Assembly: GCF_006974145.1 (NCBI RefSeq)
Contig: NZ_CP039456.1
Coordinates: forward strand, 682,001 to 746,000
Reading direction: 5' to 3'
From: Changchengzhania lutea
GTDB lineage: Bacteria; Bacteroidota; Bacteroidia; Flavobacteriales; Flavobacteriaceae
DNA: 64,000 nt
Of the stretch, positions 47,247 through 54,762 are shown in pieces. A model generated the notes under the pieces. The model saw nothing but the letters and a program-made list of their open reading frames with translations. It was not told the origin of the DNA and did no database searches. Position 1 is the first letter of the stretch. Every line of letters starts with the position of its first letter. A program made the translations under genes and the position numbers.

Positions 47247-47301
47247 ACAAGTACTGAACAAGTAGTGGACAAGCTCTGGACAAGCAATGAACAAGCATTG
47301 G
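47247..47301. repeat. Five tandem 11-bp repeats (iteron-like)
   Basis: Five contiguous copies of an 11-mer with consensus ACAAG(Y)(W)NTG(R) at 47247, 47258, 47269, 47280 and 47291. The period is 11, not a multiple of 3, and close to one helical turn, as expected for a protein-binding array. No gene covers them. Possible roles are replication or excision control of the island. Confidence 0.75.
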
Positions 47302-47598
47302 TATGTATATATAAACATTAACAAACAAAAGAAAACATTTATAAACTAAGCTAACAAAAATTTAAAATTATTTTTTTTATTTCAAAAAACTCTAAATTAT
47401 TTATCTAGTTTATAATTACAACTCAGAATCAAAAATAAGGTAATTTACAAATGATTTAACCAATTATCTCATCATTCTGGGTAACTACATTGTCGAGGCT
47501 TTAAAAAATGATTTTAAAGCCCTTAAAATTAACAAATTTATAGTGTTTCTAGGCGTTCATAGCATTTGATGCTAATTGATTTAATTTGATATCTGCTT

Positions 47599-48036
47599 TC
47601 AATTATTTAAATCCTCGCTATCATTTTTAAAATCAGATTCACTTTTTTCTTTAAATCGCACATTAACTTCTTTATTCAATCTTTCTTTCTCTAACTCCTC
47701 AAAACTTTTCGCAAGAATTAATTTTTGCTTTGGCTCAGATCCTTCAAAAAGAGATTGCAACATTGCCAATGTCGGTTTGGTTTGATTCTTTTCTATATCT
47801 TTTATAATGGCAATGAGCGCATTGATTCTCTTCTTAATCCGATTTTCAGTTTGCATTAAATTTGGTTTCAAATCATCTTCTGGATAAAGTTCATTACGTT
47901 CAAAAAACTCCACCATCAAAAGTAAAGTCATTGAGTTTGATTTTGAAATTGATTTAGAATATTTTCTAAATTTTTTTATCACAGTACTCTTGATGCTCAG
48001 GCTTTCAAACCGTTCTTTTTCATAACCTTTATCCAT
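47599..48036 (-). CDS. BfmA/BtgA-family mobilization-type protein
   Basis: 145 residues. The N-terminal half (SIKSTVIKKFRKYSKSISKSNSMTLLLMVEFF) is ribbon-helix-helix-like, and the centre (KKRINALIAIIKDIEKNQTKPTLAMLQSLFEG) is the conserved core of the BfmA/BtgA family found on mobilizable elements of Bacteroidota. These small DNA-binding proteins act at transfer origins with a relaxase. No relaxase (MOB) gene is in the visible part of the island, so it may lie further right or be lost. The C-terminus is Lys/Glu/Asp-rich. Confidence 0.82.
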   Translation of the reverse strand: MDKGYEKERFESLSIKSTVIKKFRKYSKSISKSNSMTLLLMVEFFERNELYPEDDLKPNLMQTENRIKKRINALIAIIKDIEKNQTKPTLAMLQSLFEGSEPKQKLILAKSFEELEKERLNKEVNVRFKEKSESDFKNDSEDLNN

Positions 48037-48868
48037 TTTTACGTTAAATTTTTACTGATTTCACTGGGCTGCGAGCATTTTTACGCTAAAAATGATTTCT
48101 AAACTAGTTTTTAATTACGCATAAAACACTAATAATCAATAAGTTGAAAAATAGTAACATCGCGTAGCGTGTTACCCTCTTGCTATACATTTTTTTTCGA
48201 TAAATCTTCAAAAAATCTATACTTCCACTTAAGATAATTTACTAGTCAAATGAAACACTAGAATTATCAGAATTTAAGAAGCTATAATTGTAACTCTTGA
48301 ATTGTTTTGACTTAATTCAACTTTTGATTGCATTATCAATATCATCATTTACTTATTATATCTTGAGCGTTTTCCTTTTTCTTGTTAGAAGAGTCTTTAA
48401 AAAAAATAACAGCTAAGAAATAGCATATAGTTTTTCCTATTTCATTTACTTCCCATAGCGCCATCGCTGTTACCTTTTTTTGTTGCTTGGCGCTGTTCAA
48501 TATTCAGGTTTGTGTAGACATATAAAAAGTGCGAGGCACGAGCCTGGTTATGCTGTCGTTCAAAGCTGAATGTTGTTATTTTGCTGTCGAAAAAAGTAAC
48601 GACATGGGCTGGTAAAGTGAATTAATGTCTAATTGAAATTTAAAATATTGGGAAGTGGAACCAAATGAAAACTTGGAACCTTTAAGCAATATTAAAGTCA
48701 AGCACAGTAATTAGGAGGCTATCGATATCTAACCAGTGCACAGTGATACGATTTAAAAGCATTGATGATTTGTAAAAGAAACTAGAATTTCATCATCCGA
48801 TGGAACACTTAAATCTTTAAAATAATAATTACCTTTGAGATTAAATACAGATTAGATAAAATATAAAT
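48037..48868. other. Long non-coding stretch with structured elements
   Basis: No gene is convincing here. It holds a hairpin GTAACA-TCGC/GCG-TGTTAC near 48150-48172, the 32-nt block shared with the left element at 48522-48553 (hairpin AGGC-ACGA-GCCT), and flanking AATATTCAG/CTGAATGTT arms (about 48499-48575) that could enclose the block. Lying upstream of the mobilization-type gene, it is a candidate origin of transfer or small-RNA locus. Confidence 0.5.
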
Positions 48869-50368
48869 ATGCCATTACCAATAAATATTAATGAACTTAT
48901 TCATGGGCGAACAGTAGAATGGGAACGGATAGAACTTAAAGAAGGCTGGAATCCTAAAAAGGTCATTCATTCCGTATGTGCTTATGCTAATGATTTTAAC
49001 GATTGGGGTGGCGGTTATATCGTAATTGGATTTGAAGAGGAAAAAGGGATGCCTAAATTTCCTCCAAAAGGTGTATCGGCAGCCCAAGTTGATAATATTC
49101 AAAAAGAACTTTTGAATCTATGTAGAACTAAAATAACACCTTCATTTGTACCACTTTTAGAACCTTATGATATTGATGGTAGAATGATTCTTGTAATTTG
49201 GGTTCCAGCAGGATATGAAAAGCCCTATAAAGCAGCTACTCATTTAGGAGATGGTGCTCCGCAGAGAGTTTATATCAAAAAATTATCAAATACAGTCCTT
49301 GCAAACGATATTGAAGAGCGTCAATTATCCGAAAACGCTGCAAGAATTCCATTTATTGAAAGAAGAAATAATCAAGCTTCATTAAAAGATTTCGATAGAG
49401 GATTAATAACAGAGTATCTTGAGACAATCAATAGTAGTCTCGCTGAAGATTCTAAAGTTATGCCAATTGAAGAGTTAGCCAGGAAGTTAAGAATTGCATC
49501 AGGTCCAGATGAGGCGATGCTTCCACAGAATTTAGGATTACTCTTTTTTAATAAAGAGCCTGAGCAATTTTTCTATAAAGCAAGAATTGAAATTGTCATC
49601 TTTTCTGACAATGACGGTGCAGGAGATTTTATTGAAAAAATATTTTCAGGACCATTACATAAGCAAATTAGTAATGCATTAGAATTTTTAAATACTAATG
49701 TAATTAAAGAGAAAGTAGAAAAAATATCTACTCAAGCGGAAGCCTTAAGGTTTTATAATTTTCCATATGATGCAATAGAAGAAGCTTTGGTAAATGCAGT
49801 ATATCATAAATCTTATCAAGACCAAGAACCGGTAGAAGTTAGAGTTTACCCTGATAGACTTCATATTCTAAATTACCCCGGACCATTGCCTCCTATTAAT
49901 AAGGATTCGATGTCTAAAGGAAGATTTAATGCTAGAAGATATAGGAATTCCAGAATGGGAGACTTCTTGAAAGAATTAAGATTAGCTGAAACTAGAGGAA
50001 CTGGAGTGCCAAAAATATTAAAATCGATAAGAGATAATCAATCTCCTAAACCAATATTCGATACGGATGAAGAACGAACGTATTTTGAAATTACTTTTCC
50101 AATTCATAAGTCATTTATTAGAAAGGAAAAATTAAATCTTTCAACTAAAGATATTAGTATACTTAAATTCTGTGTAGAACCAAAATCAAGAAGAGAGATT
50201 CTAGAGGACTTATTAAAAGTGTCTAATAGAACTGAGAATTACAAAACGAATGTAAAACATTTAGTTGATGATGGTCTTATTGAATTGACAAATACAGAAT
50301 CTTTAACAGACCCTAATCAGTCCTATTTTACTTCTGAAGAAGGAAAGATACAGTTAATTATTATGTAA
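48869..50368 (+). CDS. AlbA_2/HATPase domain regulator
   Basis: 499 residues: an N-terminal AlbA_2 (Schlafen-related) putative nucleic-acid-binding domain (WERIELKEGWNPKKV to about residue 150, with WGGGYIVIGFEE), a central GHKL-type HATPase_c_4 domain (YDAIEEALVNAVYHKSY, RMGDFLKELRLAETRGTG) and a C-terminal winged-helix region (from about ISILKFCVEPKSRREIL). Such proteins are often annotated as transcriptional regulators or ATP-binding proteins and are common in islands and near defence genes. The exact role is unknown. It stands alone. Confidence 0.88.
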   Translation: MPLPININELIHGRTVEWERIELKEGWNPKKVIHSVCAYANDFNDWGGGYIVIGFEEEKGMPKFPPKGVSAAQVDNIQKELLNLCRTKITPSFVPLLEPYDIDGRMILVIWVPAGYEKPYKAATHLGDGAPQRVYIKKLSNTVLANDIEERQLSENAARIPFIERRNNQASLKDFDRGLITEYLETINSSLAEDSKVMPIEELARKLRIASGPDEAMLPQNLGLLFFNKEPEQFFYKARIEIVIFSDNDGAGDFIEKIFSGPLHKQISNALEFLNTNVIKEKVEKISTQAEALRFYNFPYDAIEEALVNAVYHKSYQDQEPVEVRVYPDRLHILNYPGPLPPINKDSMSKGRFNARRYRNSRMGDFLKELRLAETRGTGVPKILKSIRDNQSPKPIFDTDEERTYFEITFPIHKSFIRKEKLNLSTKDISILKFCVEPKSRREILEDLLKVSNRTENYKTNVKHLVDDGLIELTNTESLTDPNQSYFTSEEGKIQLIIM

Positions 50369-50373
50369 AAAAT

Positions 50374-50505
50374 GTATGAGCTCTGTATGAGTAGTGTATG
50401 AGCTCTAAATTTCACTAGAATGTAGAACCCCTATATATTGAGGGTTTCCGTAATGTTAACTAAAATATCAATGATAAATACTGTATGAGTTAGTGTATGA
50501 GCTCT
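50374..50505. repeat. 11-bp GTATGAGCTCT repeats
   Basis: Three contiguous 11-mers, GTATGAGCTCT, GTATGAGTAGT and GTATGAGCTCT, at 50374-50406. Two more copies, at 50483 (12 bp) and 50495, follow after a 76-bp gap. The TAGT/CTCT alternation echoes the array at 47247-47301, which has the same 11-bp period. Confidence 0.65.
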
Positions 50506-50571
50506 ACTTTGAATTATGGATATCCTTATAAAATTAAGTTTGCTATACCTCCTTTTGAATAATGTAAATTG

Positions 50572-50727
50572 AAGCACTTCTTATTAATTGAAGTTCTACT
50601 CCAGCGAACTTTAGTCTGAAATTTGTGCTGATAATGACGTGTTCCATTCCAGTGTGAACGGAATGGGTTAACAAATGAAAGGTTCACATTTTAGACTAAT
50701 GTTCAAGACCTTTGTAATGAAGTGCTT
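50572..50727. repeat. Nested imperfect palindrome
   Basis: Arms pair in order: AAGCACTTC (50572-50580) with GAAGTGCTT (50719-50727), TTAGTCTGAAATTTGTG (50611-50627) with CACATTTTAGACTAA (50685-50699), and CCATTCC (50644) with GGAATGG (50660-50666). It is a ~156-bp cruciform-like or RNA-structure element in the 650-bp gap 50369-51018, which has no gene. Confidence 0.55.
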
Positions 50728-51018
50728 TTCCCGAAATGAAGTATATACGGAATGTAGTGGGAATGGGCTACAATGGGGTTTATTGCTTTCCCAGTTATAA
50801 TTCTTTTGACAATTGTAAATTTCTATTGTATCATAATTATCCCATTGAGCTTCTATTAATATATTATCTATTAACCACCGAATGGATTACTTAAATATAC
50901 AGAATTATGAGATTGAAAGAAAAAAATATCAATTACTTATTTTCGCAGAAAACAGAGGTAACATAGCCTAGTATCCCGTGATGAATAATTATTCCGTAAA
51001 AATATGTCCATTAAAAAA

Positions 51019-51360
51019 TTAACTTTTTTTATCAACATATTTTATAACATAACTATCATCAATTTTATTTCCATACTTCCTTTCAACCAACTTAAAAAAT
51101 TCTGATAGCCTGACTCCCCTATTGAAACAAATAATATTTAAAGTATGCAAAGGAATATTGTACCCATCTTCTTCCACTATTTTCTCTACGGTATGATAAT
51201 GAATTCCATAAAGTCTTCCATACTCTCTTAACTTATCCTTTTTTGCATCAATAAACCATTCCTCCTTCATGTATCTACATACATACTTATCCACAAGAAA
51301 TACTTTCTTGGGTCTTTGATCGGTTTTATATGACGATTTTTCAGCTGACATTATAGACAA
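51019..51360 (-). CDS. Small HTH (Cro/XRE-like) regulator
   Basis: 113 residues (110 from the internal Met at residue 4). The central part fits a helix-turn-helix of the XRE type: LREYGRLYGIHYHTVEKIVE followed by IPLHTLNIICFNRGVRLSEFFKLVE. It lies divergently from the sigma/Cas12f-like operon, 400 bp away, with the hairpin-rich leader in between, so it could regulate that operon. There is no effector domain. Confidence 0.75.
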   Translation of the reverse strand: MSIMSAEKSSYKTDQRPKKVFLVDKYVCRYMKEEWFIDAKKDKLREYGRLYGIHYHTVEKIVEEDGYNIPLHTLNIICFNRGVRLSEFFKLVERKYGNKIDDSYVIKYVDKKS

Positions 51361-51499
51361 AGGAAATTATTAAATTAATTATTCTTGAGCACGATACTGC
51401 TCAATATGAATAATTTTTATATATTTGTTTTAATAACATATATTTGCGACTCTTCAAATTAAAATATTGAAGTATTCGCTTTGAATTTCGTCTTAGAAA

Positions 51500-51623
51500 A
51501 CTGGTAATTTAATAGGAACGAAACGATAAGTAAGATGCTCACGTCTATCGGCGTGGGCTCACTTATTGTTCCTCGGTATACCAGTACCTCTAAGGCAATA
51601 AGCTGAGTTCCACGCCTTTTTTT
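51500..51623 (+). promoter_or_regulatory. Structured leader upstream of the sigma/Cas12f-like operon
   Basis: Nested pairs ACTGGTA/TACCAGT (51500, 51579), AGGAAC/GTTCCT (51514, 51568), ATAAGT/ACTTAT (51526, 51561) and GC-CACG/CGTG-GC give an 86-nt hairpin. Alternatively GGCGTGG (51550-51556) can pair with CCACGCC (51610-51616), which is followed by seven T residues, forming a terminator. The two folds exclude each other. The guide-matching site sits in the 3' arm. No TTTG/TAnnTTTG promoter is visible before the sigma gene. Confidence 0.6.
51551..51570 (+). other. Candidate target site of the Cas12f-like guide
   Basis: The first 17 bases, starting GCGTGGGCTC, match the guide-like sequence at 53712-53728 at 16 positions (mismatch at position 11). 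The base before it (51550) is G, consistent with a minimal 5' G target-adjacent motif. The site is 190 bp upstream of the sigma start and points towards it. Confidence 0.65.
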
Positions 51624-51759
51624 GTAGAAAAGGGGCATCCTTCTCAACCTTTTTCAAAGCTATCTTCTCTTTATAAACTGTAAGATCTCGCATCAGCTAT
51701 TTAATATCAATCAAATTTAATTATGGTGGAAGCTATCACCAATTTAAACGAGGTCTGCT

Positions 51760-52530
51760 ATGCCACACAGTAATTTTAAATTATTAAAAAATGACGATCC
51801 CTCTGCTTTAGAACAGATTCATTCTGAATACAGCAGAAGTATCTTTTGGGTCGGTAAGCAAATGATTAATGATCATTTTGTTATAGAATCCTTAGTACAA
51901 GATACTTTTTTAAAATTATGGGTTCATAGGGACAGGATAGAATCGCCTAAGCATATTTTCTATTTCTTAAGGTTTGTGATGAAAAGAGAATGTATTTCAT
52001 ACTATAGTAAACCTAAAAATAAGTTCTTTAGGAACGTTCATTCGTTAGAAGATTACGACAATTACCAAGATTATATGGTGGGGTATGATCCCGTAAATGC
52101 GTCTGAAAATCTGAAAGACCAGGAATCGGAACAAAAAAACTTCAACCGAATCAAAAGTGTATTACCTCTATTGAACGCTGAAAGAAGGCATTTAATTGAT
52201 CTCTGTTTAAAATATGGTTTTCAATATAAGGCTATTGCCAAGGTTATGGGAACAAGTATTAATGAAACCAGTAATGAAGTGAAACGAGCCATTGAGGATA
52301 TTAAAACAATTATTAATCAAGGAAGCGCGCTTGAAACTGAACAAAAGTCCGCTGTTGAAATTAAGGTTCAAGGTGTTATAACCAAGGAACAAGCAAGAGT
52401 ATTAAAGCTCCGATGTGAAAAGAAATATTCCTTTACGTCCATTGCTACAGAACTTAATTTATCAAAAAAGAAAGTTCACAATGAATTTATAATAGCGTAT
52501 AAACTCATGCAGCAATTAGAATCCGCTTGA
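51760..52530 (+). CDS. ECF-like sigma factor with an extra C-terminal HTH
   Basis: 256 residues, longer than the usual ECF sigma (~170-200). Sigma region 2 spans about residues 16-84 ([38 protein letters not shown]) and region 4 about 130-184 ([30 protein letters not shown], then [11 protein letters not shown]). A second helix-turn-helix of region-4 type follows at 206-253 ([30 protein letters not shown]). No anti-sigma gene is adjacent. The TnpB/Cas12f-like gene starts one base after its stop, so the two are translationally coupled. I infer that it works as a partner recruited by that protein rather than as a free promoter-reading sigma. Confidence 0.9.
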   Translation: MPHSNFKLLKNDDPSALEQIHSEYSRSIFWVGKQMINDHFVIESLVQDTFLKLWVHRDRIESPKHIFYFLRFVMKRECISYYSKPKNKFFRNVHSLEDYDNYQDYMVGYDPVNASENLKDQESEQKNFNRIKSVLPLLNAERRHLIDLCLKYGFQYKAIAKVMGTSINETSNEVKRAIEDIKTIINQGSALETEQKSAVEIKVQGVITKEQARVLKLRCEKKYSFTSIATELNLSKKKVHNEFIIAYKLMQQLESA

Positions 52531-52531
52531 T

Positions 52532-53629
52532 ATGGAAAAGCCTACACTCAAACTAACCCGAAAGGTTCAGATATTGGTCGACCTTCCTAGCCAAGAAGAA
52601 CGCAAGGAAGCCTTGGACAAACTTTATCAGTGGCAAAACCGATGTTATAGAGCTGCTAACCTTATTGTTTCCCATTTGTATGTACAGGAAAATATCAAGG
52701 ATTTTTTTTATTTGTCAGAGGGAATAAAGTATAAATTGGCTGATGAAAAAAAAGATGAGTACGGCATCTTGCAACGCTCCCGAATCAATACTACTTATCG
52801 CGTTGTATCGAATCGCTTTAAGGGTGAAATCCCTACAAATATATTGTCCAGTTTGAATAATACCTTAATCACTTCTTTTAAGAAAAACAGCTCAGAATAC
52901 TGGAAAGGGGAACGTTCCCTTAAAAACTTTAGGAGGGATATGGCTTTTCCATTTAGTTTGGAGGGCATAAGCGGGTTATCTTATAATGACGAGAAAAGGG
53001 CTTTTTGCTTTCGTTTATTTCAAATTCCTTTTAAGACCTACTTAGGAAAGGACTATACCGACAAAAGAATACTATTGGAGCGCGTAATAAAGGGAGAAAC
53101 CAAGCTTTGTACTTCCCATATTAAATTGAAAGATGGTAAAATATTCTGGCTACCAGTTTTTGAAATTGAAAAAGAAAAACAATCCTTAAAACCAGAAGTG
53201 ATAGCTGAGGCATCTCTGTCTATTGAATACCCCATTATAGTGAAAACCATTAATGCCAGACTTACCATTGGCACTAGGGAAGAGTTTCTATATAGAAGGT
53301 TGGCTATACAAGCAGCTCTTAAAAGGGCACAGATAGGGGCTTCCTATTCTAAATCAGGAAAAGGGCGTAAACGAAAACTAAAAGCAGTGGACAAGCATCG
53401 CAAAGCCGAAAGTAATTATGTTTCACATCGTGTTCATGTATACAGCAGAAGGTTAATCGATTTTTGCATTAAACATCGGGCTGGAACACTAATTCTATTA
53501 AATCAGGAAGACAAGATTAGGATAGCTAAAGAAGAGGAGTTTGTATTAAGAAACTGGAGCTATTATGAGTTAATAACCAAAATAAAATACAAGGCTGAGA
53601 AAGCAGGTATTGAAATTATTATAGATTAG
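52532..53629 (+). CDS. Nuclease-dead TnpB/Cas12f-like RNA-guided DNA-binding protein
   Basis: 365 residues. The N-terminal part (~1-215) fits the recognition and wedge domains of TnpB/Cas12f. The C-terminal part keeps the family landmarks: RRLAIQAALKRAQIG, a GKGRKRKLKAVDKHRKAESN bridge-like region, and LRNWSYYELITKIKYKAEKAGIE. The catalytic residues are gone: the RuvC-I Asp position is Ser (S228 in EASLSIEYPII), the RuvC-II Glu position is Leu/Asn (L323-N324 in GTLILLNQED), and the protein ends at residue 365, before the CxxC zinc finger and RuvC-III Asp. It should bind RNA and DNA without cutting. No TnpA is present. It is coupled to the sigma gene, with a guide-RNA-like stretch downstream. 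Confidence 0.88.
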   Translation: MEKPTLKLTRKVQILVDLPSQEERKEALDKLYQWQNRCYRAANLIVSHLYVQENIKDFFYLSEGIKYKLADEKKDEYGILQRSRINTTYRVVSNRFKGEIPTNILSSLNNTLITSFKKNSSEYWKGERSLKNFRRDMAFPFSLEGISGLSYNDEKRAFCFRLFQIPFKTYLGKDYTDKRILLERVIKGETKLCTSHIKLKDGKIFWLPVFEIEKEKQSLKPEVIAEASLSIEYPIIVKTINARLTIGTREEFLYRRLAIQAALKRAQIGASYSKSGKGRKRKLKAVDKHRKAESNYVSHRVHVYSRRLIDFCIKHRAGTLILLNQEDKIRIAKEEEFVLRNWSYYELITKIKYKAEKAGIEIIID

Positions 53630-53731
53630 CCAATTTGGCTACGAGGGTGCTTGTACACCCGCAAGGTGAGGCCTGTAATCGCACTCACTGAATGTGAACA
53701 GCATATACAACGCGTGGGCTCTCTTATTTTG
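53627..53731 (+). ncRNA. Candidate guide RNA of the Cas12f-like protein
   Basis: Starting at the stop codon, the sequence can fold into TAGCCA/TGGCTA (53627-53641), GGGTG/CACCC (53645-53660) and GTGAG/CTCAC (about 53666-53688) hairpins, followed by GAATGTGAACAGC and ending in CAAC (53708-53711). These features resemble a Cas12f tracr/crRNA or TnpB omega-RNA scaffold. The 20 bases from 53712 form the putative guide, which matches 51551-51570. The 3' placement relative to the gene is as for TnpB omega RNA. Boundaries are estimates. Confidence 0.65.
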
Positions 53732-53791
53732 ATCTCTCTTAATTATTCCTATTCCTAATGGATTACTTTATTATATCAAATATTAATAACA

Positions 53792-53847
53792 CCTTTCAAT
53801 ACGCTCCCGTAAACTTATGAAGAGCGCACTGAAAGGAAATCTTTTTT
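53792..53847 (+). terminator. Hairpin terminator after the guide-RNA locus
   Basis: CCTTTCA-ATAC-GCTC pairs with GAGC-GCAC-TGAAAGG (symmetric internal loop), followed by a T-rich run. It probably ends the sigma/Cas12f-like/guide transcript. Confidence 0.65.
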
Positions 53848-54491
53848 AAGCCTTAAAAAATTGTTTTTGGTTTGTTATCCTGTTAGACATAAGTTAAATT
53901 ATAGTACATTTTTGATTATGGATTATCCTGAGGATGATTCATAATTAAAATAGAGATTAGCAGTATTTTGATATTTGTTGAATGATAGCTATAATGTAGT
54001 ATTATGTAAAATATCCCAGAAAGTATTGTTTTCATAAGAAACCTTAGTACTTGGGTCATTAATCTTTATCGAATAGCTTATCGTATAATTTTAATATTCT
54101 GTACAATTGTTCAAGTTTTTTTAAATAAGCGATTCACGAGAAACATCACGTTTACAAATTTGTACTATAATTTGCCGTTATGTAAAATTGCCGGTGCCAA
54201 TCGCTCGATTGCTTTTTAAAAATTTAAATGTTTAAATAACATTTATTTTTAAACACAATTTACCGCCGCTTGCCAACGCCAAAAAAAAGCTAGTTTTTAG
54301 ACGTTATTGAAATTTTAGCGTAATTGAATAATTGTGCTCCATATTTTTTTCTACGCGATTCTCGTAAAGTTGCCACAAGAGTATAAAATTTTCCCTTGCT
54401 CTAATCTTTACTTTAAAATTTCTATACACTTGTTCTATTCAGAATTTCAATTTAACTTTTTTGAAATCCTATTTTACATAATATTATATAA
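53848..54491. other. AT-rich non-coding stretch
   Basis: No gene is supported. It contains copy A of the 83-bp repeat (53981-54063) and a CAATCG/CGATTG hairpin near 54199. A TATTTTACATAAT at about 54470 is an inverted copy of part of that repeat. Confidence 0.5.
53981..54063 (+). repeat. 83-bp direct repeat, copy A
   Basis: The first 41 bases and the last 15 are identical to copy B at 58734-58816; the middle has diverged. The two copies bracket the gene remnants and the phosphatase-NACHT-like gene. Confidence 0.8.
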
Positions 54492-54762
54492 CTAAACTTT
54501 TAGCTTAGCAAGCATATTGTTTAGCGCAAACTTTTCTAATTCTACTATGGTTGTACTTGATATTTTAATTTCCCAATTAGATAAACTAGGCATTAAGCTC
54601 ACGTCATTATTTATAAAGTAGCCATTATTGGAATCTTGTAATTGTTTAGATGGAATTACATAAACAACTCTTGGTTGTTTTTCTATGATTAAAACCAAAG
54701 CGATAAACAAGTTATCGTTTAGTTCTCCTAACTCTTGCTTTAAAATTTTAATACTTTGTAGT
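54492..54762 (-). pseudogene. Gene remnant (C-terminal fragment)
   Basis: The minus-strand frame reads a plausible protein C-terminus: SIKILKQELGELNDNLFIALVLIIEK split over positions 54690-54760, then PRVVYVIPSKQLQ and LSNWEIKISSTTIVELEKF. An in-frame start is lacking except an internal TTG at 54710, and a stop lies just upstream. It looks like the 3' end of a gene (perhaps a DUF4365-like nuclease-related family, a weak guess) cut off at about 54762, where the next remnant begins. Confidence 0.5.

Noticed and set aside
47072-47287. Minus-strand frame across the 11-bp repeats
   Set aside because: The repeat period is 11, not a multiple of 3, and the frame is antisense to the integrase end; it has no protein character.
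47247-47301. CRISPR array
   Set aside because: The repeats are contiguous 11-mers without spacers and no cas genes are present.
51459-51647. 62-residue minus-strand frame in the sigma leader
   Set aside because: It covers the structured leader and guide target; the composition is explained by hairpin DNA.
52532-53629. Ordinary IS200/IS605 or IS607 transposon carrying TnpB
   Set aside because: There is no TnpA, the RuvC residues are lost, the zinc finger is missing and the gene is coupled to a sigma factor.
54170-54300. Integron attC-like site
   Set aside because: GTTATGT-type words are present, but the required RYYYAAC/GTTRRRY pair does not fit and there is no integron integrase.
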